Part shown: one piece after another, positions 44,103 through 55,100 of the stretch | Numbering within the stretch: position 1 is the first letter of the stretch | How the letters are laid out: the number at the start of each line of letters is the position of its first letter | NCBI GenBank assembly: GCA_001247695.2 | Contig: LGRX02035088.1 | Coordinates: forward strand, 38,342 to 102,341 | Direction of reading: 5' to 3' | DNA: 64,000 nt | Origin: Cymbomonas tetramitiformis | Taxonomy: Eukaryota > Chlorophyta > Pyramimonadophyceae > Pyramimonadales > Pyramimonadaceae | The notes under the pieces: generated by a model | What the model saw: only the letters and a program-made list of their open reading frames with translations | Told to the model about the DNA's origin: nothing | Database searches by the model: none | Program-made: the position numbers and the translations under genes

Positions 44103-44292
44103 CCACGTGTTCAGAACTGGATTGGTCACAGTGCATTGACGTGTTCCCAATGTTCGGAAGATTCCATTGAATATTGGTGCATGTGCCCGATATTCAAATT
44201 TTGGGGCCATACAGCCCCAATATTCAATGGAATCTTCCGAACTTGGGAAAATGTCAATGCCCTGTGACCCAGCCGCAGCCCCGAACACGTGG
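44103..44292. mobile_element. 190-bp foldback (hairpin) element
   Basis: The arms CCACGTGTTC ... GTTCGGAAGATTCCATTGAA and its complement pair over about 75 bp with mismatches in the outer part. The inner 26 bp are perfect. The loop is about 30 bp. No target duplication is clear. Confidence 0.75.
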
Positions 44293-44391
44293 CATTGACG
44301 ACTTTGACCCGAAATTAGGTCAAAGCCGACAACGCCTGCGAAATGGTGTGTTGTGCTCTGCCTAACGAAAATGTTCGAATGCGTGTCAGAC

Positions 44392-44628
44392 AAATAACAA
44401 TAATAATATAACATTTACGCTGAGAATAATGACAATGTCACGTAAGTCCGTTGTAATCATGCAAGCAGGCAAAAGAAGAACAGAGGGAGCTGGAACGCAC
44501 ATTCTCATAGCGCGTCCCGAAAGGCTCATCTAGGTCAAATCAACCTAGGGAACCGCTGCAGAGCAAAACTACGCAGAGCGCTAAAAGGTCGTGCCGCGCG
44601 GAGAAGCAGCAGAGGAGGTGGAAGTGGA
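44392..44628 (-). repeat. Dispersed repeat family R3, second copy (inverted)
   Basis: Complement of 17982-18216, including the (TTA)n tail at its left end. It ties the AT-rich spacer to the left-hand repeat domain. Confidence 0.8.
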
Positions 44629-45593
44629 AACAAATACATTATGCAAACATAACATACAGGGCAAAAGCATGGCCGGAATCTCCGGTGCGCGGTGATGGGC
44701 GAGAAAAACCCTACCCCCCCGGATCCCACACAAGACGTCGGAACGAAAACATACAAGATGAAAACAAACGAATGCGATATACACACGTGAGCGAGTGCAT
44801 GCAAAATGCGGCACACGCAACCAGTTGAGCAACAAACACATTGGGCGCGTGTGTCACAAGGGGGCATACGCGGATGGCACATGGGGCATATGGCGGGGGG
44901 GGGATCGGGGAATTAGGGAAAACACACTAGTCATCTGAAAACGTACATCGACATGAGGGGCACACACACGAAAGTGCATATGAAACTAAAATGATATGCG
45001 AGGATGCAGCGAGGATCTCGTAGGTGCATATCGAACTTCAAACAGCTACATTGACCTGTCACGACATCGCCCGCAAGTTCTTTTACAGTGTCATCTTGCC
45101 CCTTTTCGAGTCCGCCGTGCGCCGCGTTTTTATGTGTACGTTTTGCTGTCTCCAGCAGTCTGGCATTAAATCACCACGTAAAACGGGGGCTTCGCTACAT
45201 AGTCTCGCTCGCCATGGAAGTGGACGCAGGGTGGGCCCATACGCTACTAAGATATCACGAACATATGTATACGAAGTGTGTGGTGAATTCTTCGATCCCG
45301 TTACGGATTATATGGCGCCGCCGATCTTCTCTAGCTGCATGGTACCAACGGAAACGGTCCAACGAAGGACACGTTACACAACCTGCTGATATATACATAT
45401 GCATGCAAAGCGTTGTACAGATAACTATCGGTATTTGTATTGGCCGCATCTTGTGTGTTGCAACGAATCTGTCGGGATTGGCTTTACGCTACAGGTATAA
45501 TGATACGCCCAGGAGGGTCCTAGCTATATGATTGATATAGATATGGACTTAAGTGTCCCACTGGATGGCTATGTCACGCACAGGGCATCGATG

Positions 45594-46105
45594 CTATCTA
45601 AGTGGTGGCTTGGCTGAAGGAAGCTTCCCACCAGACTGAGTGGCTGACGGATCAAGCGGAGGAAGCTTCGGTTTAGTTTCAGGAGAGGATGCAGAATTGA
45701 GTGGTGGAAGCTTCACATTGGTCTGAGAAGGCGTTGCTTTAGGTATTCCTAAGGCCTCTGGTGTTTCGTCGGCTTTCGGCGTTTCCCCGCCTTTTGGTGA
45801 CTCTTCAGCCTCTGGTGTTTTTACGCCTTCCGGCGCTTTGGAGATCATTTCAGTGGGGGGTTTCGGAGACTTGAGCAAGCTTGGGGAACTTCCGGTCTGA
45901 TCCTTTTTACCTGCGGCTGCATTTTCCTCGTTACCCTGCTCCTCTTCGTCGCTTTCGTCACTCTCATGTCCTGGAGGCACAGCCGGGGTCTGCCCTGTAT
46001 AATCAATCAATCGATGGTCCATTGAGTGCACAGTCGATTTTGCCCGTCGGCGATGGCAAGCGATGATCAACGTGCTGAGGATGACTCCCGCGCCCAAGCC
46101 GGCAC
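45594..46105 (-). CDS. Gene X last exon: transmembrane helix and cytoplasmic tail
   Basis: The exon begins two bases into a codon and reads GAGLGAGVILSTLIIACHRR: a Gly-rich hydrophobic helix, then HRRRAK as the stop-transfer signal. The remaining 145 residues are hydrophilic: an acidic stretch (ESDESDEEEQGNEENAAAGK), then Lys/Glu/Pro/Thr repeats (TPEAEESPKGGETPKADETP) and PPLNSASSPETKPKLPPLD. The tail has no kinase or phosphatase domain; PxxP-like and Ser/Thr-Pro motifs could recruit SH3 proteins or proline-directed kinases. Confidence 0.8.
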
Positions 46106-49100
46106 CTGCATGCGCCACTATTCAGCTTAGTGCAGCGCTTCATGAAGTGCGCGATGACTTTGATCCGGCTGCAGTTCGGGGTTTTACTGAATCCCTCTTT
46201 TCCCATCCCACTTGGGGCAACGCCTCGCAAGTCCCCACGGACATGGGCCGTTCTGGATATCAATAAACGATTAACGGCTTCTCCCGTCCATTGGATTCGG
46301 GGAGGAATCCAGTGACCCAGAGAAATCCGGCCTTCTGAGTGCAGAGGAAGCATGCGCATCAATGAATTAACAACCAGAAGTACAATCAGGGCACATCGAA
46401 GTCAACAATAACGCCTCACCCAAGCGTGCACTGTGACGCACCAAGCACAACAACGATGTCCATGATGCTCTGCGAGTCACTGCTGTCGGAATCCTCGGTG
46501 AGAATTTCAATCGGCGGTGGCGGCAACGGGATTGACGGAGAGGTCGGAGGCAGAGGTGGTGGAGACGGAGGAGGTGGTAAGCATGGAGGAGGCGGTGGAA
46601 GGGGGGGAGGTGGTGGAGATGGAGCAGGTGGATATGGGAAAGGAGGCGGAGGTGGGGAGACCAGGACAGTGGTGGTAGCACTTGCAATTGTGACAGTGCC
46701 GTACGAATCCACGAAGTCTCCCGAGAAAATGCTGGCAGACTCGTCCACCAGGCTCTGCTCAAACTCTACGGCGTCCTCAACACTGCTCTGATATGCCACA
46801 GTGGACTCCACCTGGCAGCACCCGGGAGGCAATGGGCCAGATTGAATGCGCATTTCTCGGAGATGACGACGGACTTCGCCTGCTGGGAGCTAATTGGGCC
46901 GTGCGAGGCTCCGGGAAAGCCGGCTCGAAAGCCGTAGAGCTATTCAGAAATTGGCTTATCCTGCTAGGAATGATCCGATTGTCACCGCTTGAAGAGATTT
47001 TTTTCGATGGAAATCAACCGCCTGGCCTCGGATGCCATGCTCAAGCGTTGGCACGTGCCACGCGCTTGCTATTGCCCCAGTTGCACGCCCGGCAGTGATG
47101 CCATTGGCATATACATCCCTGGGAGCTGTCCATGGCCCTTTCCCTTCACCAAGCCACTATTGATCCAGGCCTCTGGCCGGGGATGCCTCCTCTGTAATCA
47201 TCTGGCTCGGAGGGCCCCACGGCAGGCCAGCAGCTGGGGGACGATGACACTGGCGGATTGGTGACGGAGCGCGCATGGATGCTGCGGTGCGTGCTGATTT
47301 TTGGACAACCCCAGATCCACGGAAACTTGGGAAAGCCAGCAGGTGTGCACCATATACCCAAGCCAGAGCTTAGAGCCGAGTGGTCGGCACTGCGGGATCC
47401 GAAGCGCGCTCGTGTCGGGCACTGAGGTGTGGCAGTGAATCTGGGGCGGGGATGTGGGATACAGGGGGGGAGGGCGGACCACTACGCTCCCGGCAGTGAT
47501 ATCCACGATCTGCACAAACTCGGAGTCAACCCCCGCGGCACTTGCCAGGTCTGCGATGTACTGTGCCTCGAAGCTGGCCTGCATGGCAGCGCGCCGCCCC
47601 CCATGGTTGAGGAACTCCCCAGGCAGGAATGGGCGTGCATGTGGTGGGTAGGCATGCTTCTAGCCACCCAGTATGCTTAGGGGCGCATTTGCCTGCTACC
47701 CACCCTGAAGGTGCATCGCTGGGCGCCACTAGCCCTGAAGGTGCATCGCTGGGCGCCGCCCACCCTGAAGGTGCATCACTGGGCGCCGTCCACCCTGAAG
47801 GTGCATCACTGGGTACCACCCACCCTGAAGGTGCATCACTGGGTACCATCCACCCTGAAGGTGCATCATTGGGCGCCGCCCACCCTGAAGGTGCATCATT
47901 GGGCGCCGCCCATCCTGAAGGTGCATCACTGGGCGCCGCCCACCCTGAAGGTGCATCACTGGGCGCCGCCCACCCTGAAGGTGCATCACTGGGCGCCGCC
48001 CACCCTGAAGGTGCATCACTGGGCGCCACCCACCCTGAAGGTGCATCACTGGGCGCCGCCCACCCTGAAGGTGCATCACTGGGTGCCGCCCACCCTGAAG
48101 GTGCATTACTGGGCGCCACCCACCCTGAAGGTGCATCACTGGGCGCCGCCCACCCTGAAGGTGCATCACTTGGCGCCGCCCACCCTGAAGGTGCATCACT
48201 GGGCACCACCCACCCTGAACACGTCGTCATCGAAGGCCGTAATATCCTGGTCAACACGAGTTGCGACTGCCACCTCAGCAAGGACTGTCGGAGGTGGAGG
48301 AGGTGTTAGGAGGCGTGGCGGAGATGATGTATCGGGGGGTGGCATCGGAGGTGGAGGGGGCATCGGGGGTGGTGGGTGGAGACGGCGACATAGGTGGCGG
48401 CGGAGGGCGCGGTGGAGGTGGCAATGGAGGTGGAGGTGGGTGCGACGGCGATGGCGGGGGTGATGGGAGAGATGGCGAGACGGGCGGACTGAGGTTTGGT
48501 GGTGAGCATGGAGGCGGTGGAGGAGAAGTGAAGTAATCCCCAGGGACGCCCATGTCGACCTGCATGACGACTTGCCCCTGATACTGCATCGCCATCAGCA
48601 TCTTAAGATCCGTGTCGGCGTTGAGCAGGTCGTGCGTTTGCACCTCCATGATCATCTGCGACCGCACCGAAGAGCTCATCTCTAGCATGGACATGCAAAC
48701 GAGTTCCCGGCCAGTCTGGAAGCTTCATGCCTCTCGACCACCATAAAAACGTATTCTAAGGAAATGCGCCACCGCATTGAGCCAGCCGCATTGAGCGAGC
48801 CGCATTGAGCGAGCCGCATTGAGCCATCGCTGAATGTGACACAGAACTGAATTTGGCTGCAGGAATAACCCAGGCTCTGTCCAGCGTTGACATACGACTC
48901 TCGCCGTGGCATGCAAACGAACGTGCGTAATAAAAGCGTGACTTAGCGATGACGCGCACCTCGCGCGCGGGGAATTTCACGTCATCCGCCGGAATTATGC
49001 CAGCTAGGAGGAGTGCTGCCAAATGTGGTTCCGCGACGAGGCCTCACATTCAAATGCTGCGGTTGATACGTGGCCTCAGCCAATCACCGATTTGGTTGCG

Positions 49101-52100
49101 TCATCGCATCGGAGGCCGGCCCAGGGGGATCCTGCAGAGGGCGCTTCCCCCGCAGAAGAGAGGGACAGCAGAGAGAGACACACAGCGGGGAACTGACCGA
49201 GACTTCGTCCTTCTGATCAAACACCATCTGCATGGCCGCGCCCACAGCGTCCATCTCCTCCGAGGGGAGGTTGTATGCATCGAGTCCCAGGAGCATCATC
49301 TCATCGCCGCGCCACGTCATCCGCGCCTCCATCTTGTGCCAGTCCTCTGTGCGGTGCCCACCGCCCTCCTCTCAATGCGCGCCGTCGGGCATCAGCCCCC
49401 CCGCTCCTTCCTCCCCTCACTGCAACCGACCATGCCGTGCCACCCCTCCCCCCTCTACTTCACTCCCTGCGCATACATGGTCTTCCGCGTCGCCCTCCGC
49501 TCATCCTTGCCTCCAAGTGACGGCGATGCCCGTGTCCCCCCCTTTCATGCTTTAAACACCTCCGAGCGACTGCCCGTGCCCCCTCCCCTCCCCTGCCCTC
49601 TGTGCTGCCCCCTTTGTCCGGAGACGATGAGTCGGTTGGGGAACCAGACTTGTGCCCTTCAATTATTGGGAGCACTTTCTCTGTAAGAAAATGCTTGGCT
49701 GGTTCTTTCTCCCCATCTCCCCCTCCGCCCGATTTCCCCTGGGTACACTTTCGACGTCTCCGGAACTGCTTGACTGCCCCCCTATCGCCCTCCCCCCCTT
49801 CCCCCCATCTGGTCGCCCAGGAGTATCGGTGCAACACATTCTGCCGGTGGCGGTGCTGTGAGCAGCGCAGGGGCACCTGGCCGCTCTGAAGTGACAGCCG
49901 CCGGGACCTCCTGCGCCCTGCAGCGGGATTGCCTGCGTGCACACCCGCGGGTGCGGCAGCGCCATGTACGTTGCAAGGCTTGATCTTTGTGGCTTAGAGA
50001 CAAGCATCGAAGCACGGAGGTGCGTGGCTGCAATTCCGACACTCGGCGTGCCACTGCGCTGTCCAGACCTCCAGTGATTGACGAGGCTCATGAGGGCAGG
50101 AGACAATGAGGGAGGCTGCGGAGAAGTTGCAGAGACGGTGAGGGAGGAGGAGATGTACAGGGAGGTTAGATTGGGGAGAGGCTAAGGACAAAAAAAGAGT
50201 TGCTCGCGTTTGTTGGGCAGCGGAGGTGTTGGCGCACTTGATGCATGGACGGCGAGAAAGTACTCTGCTCCGCCGCAGGTGGTGGTGCCCGCTTCGCAGC
50301 CGCCACCGCACGCTGCATCGGGTGCTTGCCAGTGCTCTGCCGCGCTCACAGCATGCCCACCGCAAAAGCACCGTCCACTCAGGAGGGAGAAGTGTCCACT
50401 GGCGCTACACAGGCTGTGACAGCTGGCGGGGGTGTGATTGTCCTCAGTGGTGTCCACCCACAGAGCCTCGTCCGCCTCGTACTCCGTGCAACCTAGGTAC
50501 TGGAAGTCTGTTCCCCAGTCTCCACCCTCCCACTCCCATCCCGATCCCTTCAGCACACCTGCTCTGCTACTCACATCACACCCCCACATGGGTAACGCCC
50601 GATGCGTTGACGAGGGGCGGCCGGCATGTGCAAGCACTGCGAAGTGACCTCGACTCGCAGTCCAGCTCAGTGTCTCTACTCCCACGCGCCCAGCGCCCGC
50701 TCCGTGCATGATTGTGATGTGATTGAAGGGGCGCCCGGAGCAGAGGTACCGCCAACATCTCTAAAGTGGATCGCTGCACATGCGTGGTCGCTCACGTTTC
50801 CATTCATGGGTATCCATTCATTTCAAAGAATGGATACCCCGACGGCGGCACATGTCCCACACTCCCGATTGCACTGAGCCGTCCAACCCTAAAACCCTAA
50901 AACCCTAAAACCCTAAACTCTAACCGCGGAGAGGATTAGCAGTTTCAGCATCCGCTTTGTGGCACCCGCTTTGGGGCACCCAGTCTGAGCTGGCCTGAGC
51001 TGGTGGAGGTGCAGCCTGGATCCCGCGCGAGCCGGCATTGCAGCACGCGCTTGCCAGAGCCGAATCGGTGTTGCGGAGCAAGCGCCCTCGTTGGCAATTC
51101 ATATTCGCCGCTCATGCCAGGTCCACGGGGCGGGGGACCGAGTACCCGAGGCAGCAGTCTGGAGTGCTCGCCCCGCATGGCAGCGCCAGGCGAGCCGCGC
51201 GGGCGACAACCTGAATTCTGGCGGATGGACCCCGTCCAGTTCAGCTCCATCACACTCTCCTGCTCGATGATCAGGCACATTTTCAAGATGGCCTCCTGGT
51301 GGACGTCATCCACGAGCGCGAGGCTGACGTTGTGATTCAGCCACGGAGCCGCCTCATAGTCCACTAATAGCAGATGCAACGCACCATCCCCGCTGTAACG
51401 TCCGAGCCACTGCCGACGGCCACAACCATCTCCAACCCCCCTCCCCTCTCCTCCTCTATCGCGGTGGGAAGTGCATTCCGTCACCTGGACGTTCACACTA
51501 CGCCTGGAACAACACCCGCAGGGCCCTCCACGCCATAGATCCCCGATCCCCGATCACTCTAGGCTGGGGTTACAAGGGTCGGGCCTGACTGACCTGGGCG
51601 TGCATGAGGGGTGATTTTTCACGTGTCAGGATCATCTCTGCATCCGCCACCTCGCCACTTCCGTACGGCATCGTGTAAGCGAAGCTGTTCAGATCTATCC
51701 ATTCCTGCTCAGGCACGTTGCAGGACCGGACCCCTCCAAGTTCTTTATCACACATCCCATGCGACCAATGCTCTAAGCCTCCTTTTGGATCTTGTATGCG
51801 GACCCTGCATGGGATGGAGGGACTCCCGTCCAAAAACCACCTCCTGCCCGTGCAGCGCAATCTCCGATGTGCGCAGGTCTACTTTACCGCGGTGCCGCGT
51901 GCTCCCGCAGGACAACCTTTATCTGCACACCGCGGCTGTGTTCGGGAGGTGCAGCAAGGACATGCTGTGTTCACCCTTTATCTGCACACCGCGGCTGTGT
52001 TCGGGAGGTGCAGCAAGGACATGCTGTGTTCACCCTTTTTATCTGCGGCTGTGTTCGGGAGGTGCAGCAAGGACATGCTGTGTTCACCCTTTATCTGCAC

Positions 52101-55100
52101 ACCGCGGCTGTGTTCGGGAGGTGCAGCAAGGACATGCTGTGTTCACCCTTTATCTGCACACCGCGGCTGTGTTCGGGAGGTGCAGCAAGGACATGCTGTG
52201 TTCACCCTTTATCTGCACACCGCGGCTGTGTTCGGGAGGTGCAGCAAGGACATGCTGTGTTCGCCCAAGTGTGGTGAAGATATCTTGTCGTTGCCCGACC
52301 TTCAGGAGGTGCGGCAAGCACATGCTGAAGTTGCCCAGATTTGGGCACGTGCGGCTAGCACACGTTTCGATTCCCTGACCTTGGGCGAATTGCGGCGAGG
52401 ACATGCTGTGGATGCCGAGGCTTAGAGATGTGCGATTGGGATGCATCCGGGGATGTGAAAATGTGAGCATGAATGCAATGGGCGCAGGAGCGGATGCCAC
52501 GGAGCATTTTCCAATATGAGGATGCACAGGGACCTGTTTAGGAAGACACCCATCCGCTACTCCCTCCGGTGCAACTCGCGCAGCATGTGGTGGGGCCACG
52601 GCAGCCGCACCTCCCCGTCTCTCCACATGGTCGTGAGCAGGCCTGCGTCGTGCCCGGAGATGAAGGCACTTCCATTCATGGTCAACGAGGTGTCGCTCCG
52701 AAACCTGCACAGCTCACGGTCGCCCCCAGCGATCACCCATCGACGCATTTCGCCAGTGAGGGCGACTGGGCGGCCAGGATGTGGCAGCGGAAACAGAGCG
52801 TGGACAGGTCGGCGACAAGCACTCACAAAGCTCGCCCGGTCATGTTGAGCAGATCGTGGTCAATGGTGGAGCTGGCAACCAGCGCCCCGCTGGCATCGAG
52901 CCAGGGGTCCTCCCTCCAGTCGAGCTCCACAGTGCCCTGGAATTGCGCCCCGATTCCCCAACGCCTCTCCCGCTCATCTCGCCATGTTCCAATGTCCGAC
53001 TCGTGGCCGTGCTCGATGTTTGTGCAATAAGGGTCATTGGATGGTGTGAGACCAAAGCTGCGCGGTGTGATGTGGAGTCGATATGCCTTACAGTGATCCA
53101 TCCTCCTCGCATCGCCAGATGCACTCGTGGGGCGGAGTCATCAAAGGCCTACACGGGCCCGCTCCCAGTGAAGGTGGTGGTGCAACCATGCTTTTCCTCG
53201 CATGCGCTCACCATCTGAGCTAGGCACTGCGGGTGCACCATGGCAGCGTCCCTCATTCACTACTGCAACCAGGCGGAAAAAGCTGGAAGGGGAGGGGGGG
53301 GGGGACACTTGGGTACGAGGAGGGTACATCGGGTGAAGCAGGCAAAAGGGAGGCTGTACTGTGATCGTGCTGTTATCTGACTCCGACCACGATGCCGTCC
53401 CCGAGCCACCGAGCAGCGCGCTGTAAGATTTGATCAGACCCGAAACCTCGGAGTCTGATAGATTGCCTCGTCCACTCACGGCATCGTCCCTGCGTCCGCC
53501 CCGCCATCCTCCCATCTCCTTAAGACACCCCATACCGGCCCACATCACACTCTCCGATCAAGACACCCCAGCCTACCTGTTGCGACTACTGCTGTGACTA
53601 CTAGGACTCTCAGGCGGCTAGGTATGCTTTAGTATCCGCCTCAAGCTCGACGATTACTGTGCACAACCCTGTAAGGGCACGGCGGTGTAAGGGCAAGGGT
53701 CGCGCACAGTGACCGCCGAGTGTGAGGCGGATACTAAAGCATACCTAAGCCCCTGAGAGTCCTAGTAGTCACAGCAGTAGTCGCAGTAGTCTGGCACGTG
53801 TGCACCTCTGCTGAAGCGGTACTCGCACTAGCGCGGCCATTGATTATCCAAGGCAGCGTAGAGAGGGTCTATCCCTCCCTCCTAACCCCACATCACTCCA
53901 CGCATGCCTCCGCACATAGCAGTCGCGAGTATAAGCCTCATCACAAAAAGAAGCGGGCTGATCCGAGGGCCCGCGGGCCCCGGCGAGCCAGCCACGTGTC
54001 ACAGAGAGGGCGCGCTCACCAGATGGCCGTCTCAAAGGAACCCCACAGGCCGAGGTCAGCGAGTTCCCCGAGGGCGGAGATGTTGACCCGCAGGTGCCCG
54101 TCACCTGCGCCATCCACCCTTACCCACACCGGTGAGAGCCCTGTGCCCCCGTGCTCTATGCACAGCAGCAGCACCAGAGAGCTGTGCGGCCGGAAGGACG
54201 CTGGCAGAAGATGATGCAAGCATCATGCGCATCGTCCAATCAAAGCGCGCCACTCAAAACAAGCGCTCTAGGTGTGATACCACCGGCACACACGGATCTG
54301 CAGCTCCTGCCGACCCCCCACCGCTTCTCCGCACGGTCCGATGCACCTGCTCTTTTCAGCATCCTGTGGTCTGCTCTCTCTCTCTCCTGTGTATTCACTA
54401 CTTCCGCTGGATGCACGGGTGGCTACTACAGCTCGATGCAGAGGGGGGGGGTCCGTTCATTTAAAACTTTTCCCTTGTAGGACCTGAGCGCCCCCCTTGT
54501 GGGGCCTCAAAGGGTCTGCGGTGAGGCCTTCAGGCGCCGAACATGATGCCTCGCGCACGGTGAGGCCGGGAGACACCCTGGAGATGCCAGGAGGGACCCT
54601 GGATGCGGGTTGGAGGAGTCCAGGCTGGAGGTAAGCGCTGCCAGCTTGACGCAGAAAGCGGCGGCGGTACCTGATCCATTTGGGTGTGCCAGGCCAGCAT
54701 CCGGCTCTGCATCCACCTCCACGATGAGAGTGCCCTCGCCGCCAACCAGAAGCGCTGTGCGGCTCTCCTCCAGCATCTGCCCAAACGCGTTGCCTGCAAA
54801 GTCGTACCCGGAGTTCTCGGGGGGGCGCCACGCATCTTGTGGCGCCCCCGCGCAGTCGTAGTACAGGCAGCCGCTTTGAGCCAAGTCCGAGTCAAGAACT
54901 TGGGAGCCGAGGTCAGTGTCAGTGTCGGAGTCGGAGTCGGAGTCGGAGTCAGAGTCGGAGTCGGAGTCGGAGTCGGAGTCTATTGCAGCACACACCAAAC
55001 AGCACGCACTGATCACCGTGGTGGATTCCAGACATCAAACCAGGATGGCTTCCTTTGGGGCCGCGGGGAACCTCCTAGGGCCGTCCGATATTCCCGATTC

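Larger units (their letters stand above)
42751..45593. other. AT-rich spacer between genes Y and X
   Basis: This is the only AT-rich block in the right half. It contains a minus frame (43141-43461), a foldback (44103-44292) and an R3 repeat (44392-44628), plus a possible gene Y exon at 42852-42921 (AWRENVRLPELSRLPCASPK). The gene Y promoter should be here but cannot be placed. Confidence 0.5.

Noticed and set aside
47526..48463. Long ORFs on both strands with decapeptide repeats (HPEGASLGAA, PSGWAAPSDA)
   Set aside because: They are products of the 30-bp minisatellite. The exons at 48214-48273 and 47486-47578 join across it in phase.
53141..53548. A separate 135-codon gene on the minus strand
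   Set aside because: Only the 61-bp piece 53360-53420 has splice sites and phases fitting gene X; the rest reads as intron.
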